From the NCBI RefSeq assembly GCF_009883635.2, contig NZ_CP026115.2, positions 868,001-932,000 of the forward strand: a stretch of DNA of 64,000 nucleotides, in the 5' to 3' direction. Origin of the DNA: Pseudomonas putida (GTDB taxonomy: Bacteria > Pseudomonadota > Gammaproteobacteria > Pseudomonadales > Pseudomonadaceae). A model generated the notes under the pieces. The model was not told the origin of the DNA. It ran no database searches and was given only the letters and a program-made list of their open reading frames with translations. Below are positions 55,501-64,000 of the stretch, in pieces (within the stretch, counting starts at the first letter, position 1; every line of letters begins with the position of its first letter). Position numbers and translations under genes: made by a program.

Positions 55501-58500
55501 CGACCACTTCGGGGCCTGCGCCCAGAGTTTGCAGGCGATGAGCCAGGCGGTTGGCCGAGCGCTCCAGTTGCAGGTAGTCGAGCTGCTGCGCGCCACACTG
55601 AACCGCCAGCGCTTGCGGGCGCTGCTCGGCATGGCGGGCGATCAGCCCGACCAGCGACTGTGCCTGCCAGGTATTGCCGGGCGCCATGCTCCAGCCCTGC
55701 AAGGCCGAGCGTTGTGCCGCAGGCAGGCGCTGCAGGTTGCCCAGGGCCACCTGTGGGTTGGCGAGGATTTCTTCCAGCAGGTGCTCCATCATGGCCCGAA
55801 TGCCTTGCACCACCGGCTCGCTGAAGCAACCACGCAAGTACAGGTATTCGATCGACAGCTGCTCGCCCAGGTGCACCGCCAGGTCCATCGGGAAGTTGGT
55901 GACGTCGTGGTTGGACGACTGGCCGAAGCTCAGCCCACTGGCCGCGCTCTCGCCCAGGCGCTGGTCGATCGGGTAGTTCTCGAAGACGATGATGCTGTCG
56001 AACAGCGGCTGCCCGCCCTGCCCAGACCAGCGCTGCACGTCAGCCAACGGCGCATGGGCGTGCTCGCGCAGTTCCAGGTTGTCGCGCTGCAAGGCCTGCA
56101 GCCAGTCGAGCAGTGTCTGTTCGGCATCCATCCGGCCAATCACCGGCAGGGTGTTGATGAACAGGCCCAGCATGCGGTCTGCCCCAGCCAGGCCTTCAGG
56201 CCGGCCGGCGACGGTGGCGCCGAAGCACGGCGCCGCCTGGCCGGTGTAGCGCTGCAGCAACAGCAGCCAGGCGCCCTGCACCAGGGTGTTGGCGGTGATG
56301 CGCAGTTCGCGGCAACGCTGCTGCAGGCGGGCGGTACGCTCGCCGTCCCAGCGGGTGTAGAGCGCGTGATGGCCCGGTTCGTCGCTGACATGCCGCGGGT
56401 GCACGGCCTGGCTCAGCGAGGTCGGTTCGTCCAGGCGTTGCAGGCGCTCTTTCCAGAAGCCCTCGAGGGCGCCCTGATCCTGGCGCTGCAGCCAGGCGAT
56501 GAAGTCGCGATAGCGGCCGACCTCTCCGTTGCTGCTGCCTTGGTGGTACTGCTCCATCACCTCGCCGAACAACTGCGAGCTGGACCAGCCATCCATGAGG
56601 ATGTGGTGGCTGGTCCAGGCCATGTGGTAGCTGTGCTCCGCCACGCGGATCAGCAGCAGCCGCTGCAGCGGCGCGCGGGTCAGGTCGAAGCCGCGGGCGC
56701 ATTCCGTTTCGGCACGCGCGGCGAGGCGTTGCTCGTCGACCGCCTCGGCGCGCCAGTCGAGCAGTTCGAAGTCCAGGCGGGCCTGGCGGTGCACCACTTG
56801 CACCGGGCGCGGCAGCCCTTGCCAGTGGAAGCTGGTGCGCAGGATGTCGTGGCGGGCCATGACACGCTGCCAGGCGGCGGCGAAGCGTTGCGGGTCGAGG
56901 CCCTCGACAGGCAGGCAGACCTGGTTGACATACAGCGCCGAGCCACCGTCGGAGAGGGTGTGGAACAGCATGCCCTCCTGCATCGGCGACAGCGCGTAAA
57001 CGTCCTCGATGTCATCCACTGCCACCGGCAACGCGTCGAGCTGGGCCTGGTCGAGGCCGGCCAGCGGGAAGTCCGTCGCTGTCACGCCACGGTTGGCCGG
57101 TTGCTGGCAATGCTCCACCAGCGCCCGCAGGGCGTCTTCGAATGCTGTCGCCAGCGCCTGTACCCGGCTTGCCTCGAAGGTGCAGGTGCTGAACGTCCAG
57201 CTCAGGCTCAACACACCTTCGTGCACCTGGCCATCCAGGCTCAGCCAGTTGCCCAGCGGTGCATCGTCGTCGATGCCGCTGCCGGCCGATTCATCCGCCA
57301 GGCGCCACAGCGCATCCTCTGCCGAGCCCGTATCGAACTGGCCCAGGTAGTTGAAGGTGATGCGTGGCTGCGGCAGAGCGGCCAGCGCCTCCCGGGCTGC
57401 CTGTGGGCCGAGGTGGCGCAGCAGGCCATAGCCGATGCCTTTGTTCGGCACGCTGCGCAATTGTTCCTTGATGCGCTTGATCGACGTGCCGATATCGGCA
57501 GCGGGTTGCAGGCGCACCGGGTACAGGCTGGTGAACCAGCCCAGGGTACGCGACAGGTCGATAGCGTCGAACAGTTCCTCGCGGCCATGCCCTTCCAGCT
57601 GTACCAGTGCCGATGCCTCGCCGCTCCAGGCGCAAAGGGCCTGGGCCAGGGCGGTCAGCAGCAGGTCGTTGACCTGGGTGCGATAGGCCGCCGGTGCCTC
57701 TTGCAGCAGCGCGCGGGTCAATGCAAGGTCGAAGCGGCTGGTGAGTGTGTGGGCATGGCGTTTGGCCTGGCTACCCTCTGGGTGGTCGGCAAGGATGCCT
57801 TCGCCACCCTCGGCAAGCTGCGCCTGCCAGTAGCTCAGTTCGTCGTTCATCGCTTCTGACTGCGCGTGAGCGACCAGGCTTTCACCCCAGGCCTTGTACG
57901 CGCTGGTCTTGGCTGGCAGGCGCGGTACATCGCCCTGCTGCAACTGGCGGTAAGTGGCTTGCAGGTCTTCCAGCAGAATGCGCCAGGAAACACCGTCGAT
58001 GACCAAGTGGTGAGCCACCAGCAGCAAGCGCTGGCTGCCATCGGCCAGGCTGGCAAGCAGCGCACGGCACAGCGGACCGTGCTCCAGCGACAGGCTGCGC
58101 TGGGCCTCGGCGGCCACGGGTTCGAGAGTTTCGACCTGTACGCACTGCAGCTGCACGGCTTGGTCGACGGCGGCGTGGTACTGGACCCAACCCGCTGCGT
58201 CCTGGCGATAGCGCAAGCGCAGGGCGTCGTGGTGCAGCGTCACGAGCTGCAGCGCGGCGCGCAGCAGCTCGCCATCCAGAGGTTCGACCGGCGCCAGCAG
58301 CAGGGCCTGGTTCCAGTGATGGCGGGCAGGAATGTCCGTTTCGAAGAACAGCTGCTGGATAGGCAGCAACGGTGCCTCGCCAGTCACCGGGCCTTGCTCG
58401 ACCTGGCTGGCTTCGCTCTGGTCGACGACGCCGGCAAGGCGCTGCAGGGTCTGCTGCTCGAAAACGTCCTTGGGCGTGAAGCGCAGGCCTTGCTGGCGGG

Positions 58501-61500
58501 CACGGCTGACCAGCTGGATCGAGACGATGGAATCACCGCCCAGTTCGAAGAAGTTGTCGTTGAGCCCCACCTGCTCGACTTTCAGCACATCCTGCCAGAT
58601 GCCAGCCAGGCGTTGCTCCAGTTTGCTCTGCGGCGCCAGGTACTCGCGCCGGGACTGGCCCAGCTCCGGTTTCGGCAGTGCCTTGCGGTCGAGCTTGCCG
58701 TTGGGCGACAGCGGCATGCGCTCAAGCAGCACCCACTGTGTGGGCACCATGTAGTCCGGCAGCACGGCCGCAAGGTGTGCCTTGATTGCTTCCAGGCTGT
58801 CGGCCTGCTCGGCTACCAGGTAGGCCACCAGTTGTCCCTCAGCAGCCACCACCACTGCCTCGCGCACGGTGTCCTGCTCTTGCAGGCGTGCTTCGATCTC
58901 GCCCAGCTCGATGCGCAGGCCACGGATCTTCACCTGATGGTCGATGCGCCCGGCATACTCGATCACGCCGTCCTCGCGCTGGCGCGCCAGGTCACCGGTG
59001 CGGTACAGCCGCTGGCCAGTGCCGAACGGGCTGGTGACGAAGCGCTCGGCGGTCAGCGATGGACGACGGTGGTAACCACGGGCCAGGCCAATGCCGCCCA
59101 GGTACAGCTCGCCGGTCACGCCCGGGCTGACCGGGTTCAGTTCGCCGTCCAGCACGTAGGTCTGCAGGTTGGCGATTGGCTGGCCGATCGGCACCGCATC
59201 CTTGCCTTCTTCGACGCAGGTCCAGTGGGTCACGTCGATGGCCGCTTCGGTCGGGCCGTACAGGTTGTACAGGCCGCTCTGCGGCAGCAGCGCCAGGGTC
59301 TGGCGTTGCAGTTCCACCGGCAGTGCTTCGCCGGAGCAGATGATGCGCTGCAGCGAGGTGCAGCGGGCGGCGTTTTCGTCAGCGACGAAGGCCTGCAACA
59401 TCGACGGCACGAAGTGCAGCGTGCTGATCTGCTCGCGGGTGATCAGCTCGGCCAGGCGCGCCGGGTCGCGGTGGTCACCAGGCAGCGCCATGACCAGGCG
59501 TGCGCCTTCCATCAGCGGCCAGAAGAATTCCCACACCGACACGTCGAAGCTGAATGGCGTTTTCTGCAGCACGCTGTCATTGGCGGTGAGCGAGTAAGCC
59601 TCCTGCATCCAGGCCAGGCGGTTGTGCAAGGCGATATGGCGGTTGCCGGCGCCCTTCGGCTTGCCGGTGGAACCGGAGGTGTAGATGACGTAAGCGAGGT
59701 TTTCCGGGTGCAGCTCTACAGCCGGGTTGTGCGCCTCGAGAGCGCTCCAGGCCTCAGCCCGGTCCAGATCGAGCACCGCCAGCCCGGCCGGGATCGGCAG
59801 GCCATCGCGCAGGTGCGACTGGGTCAGCAGCAAGGTAATGCCGCTGTCTTCGAACATGTAGGCCAGGCGGTCCTGCGGGTACTCCGGGTCCAGCGGCACA
59901 TAGGCGCCACCGGCCTTGAGAATGGCCAGCAGGCCGACGACCATTTCCACCGAACGCTCGGCGGCAATGCCCACCAGCACGTCCGGGCCGACGCCCTGGC
60001 CGCGCAGATACTGAGCCAGGCGGTTGGCCTCGGCATTCAGTTCGGCGTAGCTCAAGGTGCAGTCGGCGAAGGTCAGCGCCGGTGCTTGCGGCTGAAGAAT
60101 GACGTGCTGTTCGAACAGCTGGTGCACATAAGGCGTGCCTGGGTAGCTCCGCGCCGTGGCATTCCACTGCTCGACGACTTGCTGGCGGTCGTTTTCCTCC
60201 AGCAGCGGCAGCTCGCCCAGAGGGCTATCAGGGTGCGCCATGAACTGCAGCAGCAACTGGGTCAGTTGCCCGGCGATGCGGCGGATAGTCGGCTCGGCGA
60301 AGTCCTGTGTCAGGTAGTTGAAGGCCAGTTCCAGCTCATCGCCGACCTGGGCGATCAGGGTCAGGGCATAGCCGCTTTGCTCGCTGTAGCCCAGGTTGCT
60401 GAAACCAAGGCCGCCCGGGGCCGCTTGCAGGGCTTCGGAAACCGGATAGTTCTCGAACACCAGCAGCGTGTCGAACAGCGCCTCGCCATTACGCCCGGCC
60501 AGGCGTTGCACGTCTGCCAACGGTGTATGTTCGTGGTCGCGCAGCGCAAGGTTCTGCGCCTGCACCGCCTGGGCCCACTGGGCGACGCTGAGCGCGCCAT
60601 CCGGGCTGGCGATCACCGGCAGGCTGTTGATGAACAGGCCCAGTTGCTGCTCGATCCCCGGCAGCTCCACCGGGCGCCCGGATACGGTGGCGCCGAAAGC
60701 CACGCTGCGCTGGCCGGTGTACCGCTGCAACAGCAGCAGCCAGGCCGACTGCACCAGGGTGTTGAGGGTCACCTGCTGCTGCCGGGCAAAGGCCTGCAGG
60801 CGGCGGGTCTGCTCGCCGTTCAACCGAGCGCTGTGCAAAGCCTGGCCGGACTCGGCCAGGTCCGCCCGGGCGCAGGCCAGGGCCAGCCGGGTCGGCTCCT
60901 CCAGGGGCGCCAGCTGCGCCTGCCAGAAGCGCTCGCTGGCCGCCTGGTCCTGGCCCTGCAACCAGGCGAGGTAGTCCTGGTAGCGGCCTTCCGGCGCGAC
61001 GACGGCCTGGCCGGCATAGGTTTGCAGCACCTCGCCGAGCAGGCGCGAGTTGCTCCAGCCGTCCATCAGGATGTGGTGGCTGGTGTAGATCAGGTGATGG
61101 CTGTCAGCGCCAGTGCGCAGCAGGCACAGGCGCAGCAGCGGTGGGCAGGCCAGATCGAAACCGCGGTCCAGCTCACGGCTGGCACGTTCGTCGAGCAGGC
61201 GGGCAGTGCCATCACCGCCCTCCTCGACCACGATTTCCAGGCTGGCCTGGCGGTGAATGACCTGGCGCGGCGCTTCCAGCCCGGCGTCCCAGAGGAAGCC
61301 TGCGCGCAGCAGTTCATGGCGGTCGACCGCCTGCTGCCAGGCACTGGCGAAGCGTTCGACGTCGAGGCCACGGATATCCAGGCGCATCTGGTTGACGTAG
61401 GTACGGCCGCTGGCTTCGTACAAGCTGTGGAACAGCATGCCTTGCTGCATGGGCGACAGCGGATAGATCTCGGCGATGGCCCGGGCAGGCAATGCCAGGG

Positions 61501-64000
61501 CATCGAGTTGAGCCTGGCCAAGCCCGGCCAGCGGCACATCGCTCGGGGTCAGCCCGGCGTTGGTCTCGACCAGGCAGTGCGCGATCAGCGCCTCCAGGGC
61601 CTGCTGGTAGGCCTCGGCCAGGCGTGCGATGGTTGCCTCGGCGTACACCTCGCCGCTGAAGGTCCAGTTCAGGCTCAGTTCGCCGCCGAACACCTGGCCA
61701 TCGACGCTCAGCCAGTTGCCCAGCGGCGCCTGTGGATCTTGCCCGGCACCACGCCCTTCGCTGGCGGGCACCCACAACGCGCCCTCGGCGAATTCGCCGT
61801 CGAACTGCCCCAGGTAGTTGAAGGTGATGCGCGGTTGCGCCAGGGCGGCCAACGCTGCGCGTGCCTCATCGCTACCCAGGTGGCGCAACAGGCCATGGCC
61901 CAGGCCTTTGTCCGGATTCGCGCGCAGCTGCTCCTTGATGCCCTTGATGGCGGCACCAAGGTCGCTGGCTGGCGTCAGGCGCACCGGGAACATGCTGGTG
62001 AACCAGCCCAGCGTGCGTGACAGGTCGATGTCGCTGAACAGGTCTTCGCGGCCGTGTCCTTCCAGTTGCACCAGCGCCGACGCCTCGCCACTCCAGGCAC
62101 AGACGACCTGGGCCAGGGCCGTCAGCAGCAGGTCGTTGACCTGGGTGCGGTACGCCGCTGGCGCTTCCTGCAGCAATTGACGGGTACGGGTAGCGTCCAG
62201 CCGGGTGGCGACGCTGCGGGCATGCCGGTTGTCCATCCCCCCTTGCGGATTGTCCCGCGGCAGATCCTGCGGCGCGCCTTCCAGCAGCTGCTGCCAGTAG
62301 CCGAGCTGCGCGACCATCGGCGCGGAGCGGGCATGTTCGCCCAGGCGCTCGCCCCAGGCCTTGTACGAGGTGGTCTTGGCCGGCAACTGCAGCGTCTGCC
62401 CCGCCTGCAGCTGGCGATAAGCCGTCTGCAGGTCTTCGAGCAGGATACGCCAGGAAACGCCATCGATGACCAGGTGGTGAATCGCCAGCAGCAAGCGCTG
62501 TGTACCGTCCGGCAAGGTGATCAGGCCCAGGCGCAGCATGGGGCCTGCGCCCAGGTCGAGGCTGCGCTGCACTTCGCTGCAGTACGCAGGCAGTTCGTCG
62601 AGGTTGGCCAACTGCCGCTGCCAGATCAGTCCTTCGGCACTCGCCTGTGGCTGATGGCGCTGTACCCAGCCACCGTCCAACGGCTGGTAGCGCAGGCGCA
62701 GGGCATCATGCTGTTGCAGCAACGCGGCCAGGGCCCGGGTCAGCAGTTCGCCGTCCAGCGGCTCGGCCGGGGCCAGCAGCAGCGACTGGTTCCAGTGCTG
62801 ACGGTTGGGGATCTCAGTGGAGAAGAACGTCTGCTGGATCGGCAGCAGCGGTGCCTCACCGGTCACCGGCCCCTGGTCGATCTGCAGGGTCTCGCTCAGT
62901 TGCGCCACAGTGGCCAGGCGGCGAATGCTCTGATGCTGGAACAGGTCACGCGGGGCGAAGCGGATCCCGGCCTGGCGTGCCCGGCTGACGATCTGGATGG
63001 AGATGATCGAATCCCCGCCCAACTCGAAGAAATTGTCGTCCACGCCGACCTGTTCCAGGCGCAGCACGTCCTGCCAGATCAGCGCCAGGCGCTGCTCCAG
63101 GGCATTGCGCGGTGCCTGGTACTCGCTGCGCGATTGCGCCGGGTCGGGCTTGGGCAGGGCCTTGCGGTCGAGCTTGCCGTTGGGCGACAGCGGCATCTGT
63201 TCGAGCAGTACCCACTGCGCTGGCACCATGTAATCCGGCAGCACATCCAGCAATTGCGCCTTGACGCCTTGCAGGTAGCCGCCCTGAATCTCGGCCTCAG
63301 CGCGTGCCAGAGAAGTCGGCTCTGGTACCACATGGGCCACCAGCTGCTTGCCGCTCGGGCCATCGGCGGCCACCACCACCGCTTCACGCACCGCGTCCTG
63401 CTCTTGCAGGCGTGCTTCGATCTCACCCAGCTCGATGCGCAGGCCGCGGATCTTCACCTGGTGGTCGATGCGCCCGGCATACTCGATCACGCCGTCCTCG
63501 CGCTGACGCGCCAGGTCGCCGGTGCGGTACAGCCGCTGGCCAGTGCCGAACGGGCTGGTGACGAAGCGCTCGGCGGTCAGCGATGGACGACGGTGGTAAC
63601 CACGGGCCAGGCCAATGCCGCCCAGGTACAGCTCGCCGGTCACGCCCGGGCTGACCGGGTTCAGTTCGCCGTCCAGCACGTAGGTCTGCAGGTTGGCGAT
63701 TGGCTGGCCGATCGGCACCGCATCCTTGCCTTCTTCGACGCAGGTCCAGTGGGTGACGTCGATGGCCGCTTCGGTCGGGCCGTACAGGTTGTACAGGCCG
63801 CTCTGCGGCAGCAGCGCCAGGGTCTGGCGTTGCAGTTCCACCGGCAACGCTTCGCCGGAGCAGATGATGCGCTGCAGCGAGGTGCAGCGGGCGGCGTTTT
63901 CGTCAGCGACGAAGGCCTGCAGCATCGACGGCACGAAGTGCAGCGTGCTGATCTGCTCGCGGGTGATCAGCTCGGCCAGGCGCGCCGGGTCGCGGTGGTC
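52571..64000 (-). CDS. Pyoverdine non-ribosomal peptide synthetase, three modules visible (5' end outside window)
   Basis: More than 3800 codons; the frame is open to the right edge. Domains by approximate position: partial A1 (64000-63165), PCP1 (63110-62910, LGGDSI), E1 (62875-61550), C2 (61530-60200, HHILMDGWS), A2 (60190-58680), PCP2 (58620-58430), E2 (58380-57090), C3 (57050-55740), A3 (55700-54190), PCP3 (54130-53930), E3 (53890-52571). E domains show HHLVIDGVSW, EGHGRE and FNYLGQF. A2 pocket residues D-V-W-H-I-S-L-I-D equal the serine code, and the visible part of A1 is the same. A3 reads about D-G-E-C-Y-F-G-V-T, which I cannot assign, although the acidic Glu suggests a basic substrate. 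The protein ends in E with no thioesterase, so another synthetase must take over the chain. Likely a PvdI/PvdJ/PvdD-type protein; the symbol is left open. Confidence 0.93.
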   Translation of the reverse strand, partial: DHRDPARLAELITREQISTLHFVPSMLQAFVADENAARCTSLQRIICSGEALPVELQRQTLALLPQSGLYNLYGPTEAAIDVTHWTCVEEGKDAVPIGQPIANLQTYVLDGELNPVSPGVTGELYLGGIGLARGYHRRPSLTAERFVTSPFGTGQRLYRTGDLARQREDGVIEYAGRIDHQVKIRGLRIELGEIEARLQEQDAVREAVVVAADGPSGKQLVAHVVPEPTSLARAEAEIQGGYLQGVKAQLLDVLPDYMVPAQWVLLEQMPLSPNGKLDRKALPKPDPAQSRSEYQAPRNALEQRLALIWQDVLRLEQVGVDDNFFELGGDSIISIQIVSRARQAGIRFAPRDLFQHQSIRRLATVAQLSETLQIDQGPVTGEAPLLPIQQTFFSTEIPNRQHWNQSLLLAPAEPLDGELLTRALAALLQQHDALRLRYQPLDGGWVQRHQPQASAEGLIWQRQLANLDELPAYCSEVQRSLDLGAGPMLRLGLITLPDGTQRLLLAIHHLVIDGVSWRILLEDLQTAYRQLQAGQTLQLPAKTTSYKAWGERLGEHARSAPMVAQLGYWQQLLEGAPQDLPRDNPQGGMDNRHARSVATRLDATRTRQLLQEAPAAYRTQVNDLLLTALAQVVCAWSGEASALVQLEGHGREDLFSDIDLSRTLGWFTSMFPVRLTPASDLGAAIKGIKEQLRANPDKGLGHGLLRHLGSDEARAALAALAQPRITFNYLGQFDGEFAEGALWVPASEGRGAGQDPQAPLGNWLSVDGQVFGGELSLNWTFSGEVYAEATIARLAEAYQQALEALIAHCLVETNAGLTPSDVPLAGLGQAQLDALALPARAIAEIYPLSPMQQGMLFHSLYEASGRTYVNQMRLDIRGLDVERFASAWQQAVDRHELLRAGFLWDAGLEAPRQVIHRQASLEIVVEEGGDGTARLLDERASRELDRGFDLACPPLLRLCLLRTGADSHHLIYTSHHILMDGWSNSRLLGEVLQTYAGQAVVAPEGRYQDYLAWLQGQDQAASERFWQAQLAPLEEPTRLALACARADLAESGQALHSARLNGEQTRRLQAFARQQQVTLNTLVQSAWLLLLQRYTGQRSVAFGATVSGRPVELPGIEQQLGLFINSLPVIASPDGALSVAQWAQAVQAQNLALRDHEHTPLADVQRLAGRNGEALFDTLLVFENYPVSEALQAAPGGLGFSNLGYSEQSGYALTLIAQVGDELELAFNYLTQDFAEPTIRRIAGQLTQLLLQFMAHPDSPLGELPLLEENDRQQVVEQWNATARSYPGTPYVHQLFEQHVILQPQAPALTFADCTLSYAELNAEANRLAQYLRGQGVGPDVLVGIAAERSVEMVVGLLAILKAGGAYVPLDPEYPQDRLAYMFEDSGITLLLTQSHLRDGLPIPAGLAVLDLDRAEAWSALEAHNPAVELHPENLAYVIYTSGSTGKPKGAGNRHIALHNRLAWMQEAYSLTANDSVLQKTPFSFDVSVWEFFWPLMEGARLVMALPGDHRDPARLAELITREQISTLHFVPSMLQAFVADENAARCTSLQRIICSGEALPVELQRQTLALLPQSGLYNLYGPTEAAIDVTHWTCVEEGKDAVPIGQPIANLQTYVLDGELNPVSPGVTGELYLGGIGLARGYHRRPSLTAERFVTSPFGTGQRLYRTGDLARQREDGVIEYAGRIDHQVKIRGLRIELGEIEARLQEQDTVREAVVVAAEGQLVAYLVAEQADSLEAIKAHLAAVLPDYMVPTQWVLLERMPLSPNGKLDRKALPKPELGQSRREYLAPQSKLEQRLAGIWQDVLKVEQVGLNDNFFELGGDSIVSIQLVSRARQQGLRFTPKDVFEQQTLQRLAGVVDQSEASQVEQGPVTGEAPLLPIQQLFFETDIPARHHWNQALLLAPVEPLDGELLRAALQLVTLHHDALRLRYRQDAAGWVQYHAAVDQAVQLQCVQVETLEPVAAEAQRSLSLEHGPLCRALLASLADGSQRLLLVAHHLVIDGVSWRILLEDLQATYRQLQQGDVPRLPAKTSAYKAWGESLVAHAQSEAMNDELSYWQAQLAEGGEGILADHPEGSQAKRHAHTLTSRFDLALTRALLQEAPAAYRTQVNDLLLTALAQALCAWSGEASALVQLEGHGREELFDAIDLSRTLGWFTSLYPVRLQPAADIGTSIKRIKEQLRSVPNKGIGYGLLRHLGPQAAREALAALPQPRITFNYLGQFDTGSAEDALWRLADESAGSGIDDDAPLGNWLSLDGQVHEGVLSLSWTFSTCTFEASRVQALATAFEDALRALVEHCQQPANRGVTATDFPLAGLDQAQLDALPVAVDDIEDVYALSPMQEGMLFHTLSDGGSALYVNQVCLPVEGLDPQRFAAAWQRVMARHDILRTSFHWQGLPRPVQVVHRQARLDFELLDWRAEAVDEQRLAARAETECARGFDLTRAPLQRLLLIRVAEHSYHMAWTSHHILMDGWSSSQLFGEVMEQYHQGSSNGEVGRYRDFIAWLQRQDQGALEGFWKERLQRLDEPTSLSQAVHPRHVSDEPGHHALYTRWDGERTARLQQRCRELRITANTLVQGAWLLLLQRYTGQAAPCFGATVAGRPEGLAGADRMLGLFINTLPVIGRMDAEQTLLDWLQALQRDNLELREHAHAPLADVQRWSGQGGQPLFDSIIVFENYPIDQRLGESAASGLSFGQSSNHDVTNFPMDLAVHLGEQLSIEYLYLRGCFSEPVVQGIRAMMEHLLEEILANPQVALGNLQRLPAAQRSALQGWSMAPGNTWQAQSLVGLIARHAEQRPQALAVQCGAQQLDYLQLERSANRLAHRLQTLGAGPEVVVGVALERSVKTLVALLAVMKSGAAYLPLDIDYPAERLAYMVEDSGMGLLITENGLQDRVPAPAALQRVLLDAEDQGHWPETAPVSQAQPGNLAYLIYTSGSTGRPKGVAVPQGPLSMHCQAIAELYEMEPGVRELHFMSFAFDGAHERWLTTLMVGGTLVIRDGSLWTPEQTCRALHEQRIDIACFPPAYLKQMAEFVEGSGMPAPPVRIYCFGGDAVPERSFEQVRAALRPRYFTNGYGPTETVVTPLLWKAAGGDRCGADYAPIGRAVGERSLHVLDEQLNPLPVGFAGELYIGGEGVARGYQNRPGQSAERFMPDPFGKPGARLYRTGDLVRLREDGILDYLGRIDQQVKIRGFRIELGEVEAALRRQPGVEDALVVARDSASGKQLVGYVVGESSLSGDRLKMALRASLPDWMVPMQVMVLPAFPVTPNGKLDRKALPEPSFQQEAYVAPRNLEEQLLAEIWAQVLQVEQVGIEDNFFELGGDSILSLQVVSRVKNHPGLELDLKLRDLLRYQTIAGICERPVETVSGKLEDDSLQAAEGAFRLLPIQEWLFAEDMREPQHFNQALMLKARGALDLDALERALGVIQQHHDSLRLRFSRDSGRWLQHYLAEDACAPQLWCREAADAKALEELANQAQRSLDLAEGPMWRAMHVSMADGEARLLLVIHHLVVDAVSWRVLLEDLRTAYEACCLGQEPTLPMRSSSYRAWVERLVQDAGRIATEESDWWLGQLDRPGQDLPCDNPRGRNQVSEQAVARVVLDSTPTSRLLKEAPAAYGTQINDLLLTALGRVLCRWSEQESVLVQLEGHGREDLFEALDLSRTLGWFTSMFPVRLQPEADIGSSILAIQGQLQAVPNKGIGYGVLRYLGEPALGERLARLPQARITFNYLGQFDQSFDDKALLVPAAEGTGDCYSPVARLGNWLEIIGQVYDGCLALRCVYSTRRYRPETVQALMDDYRAELELLIEHCLQRLG
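58871..59476. repeat. NRPS module direct repeat, copy 1
   Basis: 606 bp inside A2 that recur at 63395-64000 with the exact offset of 4524 bp (1508 codons). I count 9 single-base differences (about 98.5% identity). It covers the core of the adenylation domain, including the serine pocket after residue 278. Confidence 0.9.
63395..64000. repeat. NRPS module direct repeat, copy 2 (reaches the window edge)
   Basis: Counterpart of 58871-59476 within A1. The match continues to the last base, so the true repeat is longer than seen here. Neighbouring PCP and E regions are more divergent, which points to recombination or gene conversion of the A-domain core. Confidence 0.9.

Noticed and set aside
54335..62020. 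Very long open frames on the + strand opposite the NRPS (about 1170 and 1380 codons)
   Set aside because: They are antisense shadows of a GC-rich coding sequence. Their translations are rich in Arg, Ala, His and Gln, show no domain, and the opposite strand has an unbroken set of NRPS motifs.

Overview
The window comes from the chromosome of a fluorescent Pseudomonas, most likely of the P. putida / P. entomophila / P. mosselii group. The evidence is a polar-flagellum gene order of Pseudomonas type (flgBCDE, flgFGHIJKL and flgA-flgMN-flgZ with cheVR), the bkdR-bkdA1A2B-lpdV operon described in P. putida, a pyoverdine siderophore locus, high GC, and P. putida-type REP palindromes (GGCCTCTTCGCGGG...CCCGCTCCTA). 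No tRNA, rRNA, CRISPR array or insertion sequence was seen. The assignment to a species group rests on recalled gene order and protein lengths, not on a database search.

1-7.3 kb: the left edge holds the 3' end of an unidentified + strand gene. It is followed by three glycosyltransferase genes on the - strand, which continue from the flgL end of the flagellar cluster. This is the position of flagellin-glycosylation genes in P. aeruginosa and P. syringae, so modification of flagellin is the likely role. 7.3-19.1 kb: flgL, K, J, I, H, G, F, a small exported protein, then flgE, D, C, B, all on the - strand. Good sigma-54 promoters precede flgB and flgF. 19.3-21.3 kb: a two-gene cargo on the + strand, a polymorphic toxin with a C-terminal Ntox15-like nuclease domain and a GAD-like/DUF1851 immunity protein (compare Tde1/Tdi1 of Agrobacterium), sits between flgB and cheR. 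21.4-25.9 kb: cheR and cheV (-) diverge from flgA, flgM, flgN and flgZ (+); flgM has a textbook sigma-28 promoter.

26-41 kb: an MFS transporter, a glutamine-synthetase-like gamma-glutamylpolyamine synthetase, bkdR, the complete branched-chain 2-oxo acid dehydrogenase operon, a PAS-GGDEF diguanylate cyclase, a LysR regulator divergent from the azlCD branched-chain amino acid exporter, a 350-bp intergenic region built from large inverted repeats, a GAF-PAS-PAS-GGDEF protein and a secreted endonuclease I. Branched-chain amino acid catabolism (bkd) and efflux (azlCD) lie close together.

41.3-64 kb: the pyoverdine locus. pvdP (-) diverges from pvdM-pvdN-pvdO (+), followed by pvdE and fpvA. After them come a small DUF3077-like gene, an alpha/beta hydrolase and a very large peptide synthetase that runs off the right edge. 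Three exact PvdS iron-starvation boxes (TAAAT-N16-CGT) lie before pvdP, pvdM and pvdE. PvdE exports ferribactin to the periplasm; PvdP, PvdO and PvdN mature the chromophore and side chain there; FpvA imports the ferric siderophore. The visible synthetase is A(partial)-PCP-E-C-A-PCP-E-C-A-PCP-E with no thioesterase. Two of its modules carry a serine-type pocket and share about 98.5% identical DNA over 606 bp. It should therefore add D-Ser, D-Ser and a third D-residue in mid-chain.
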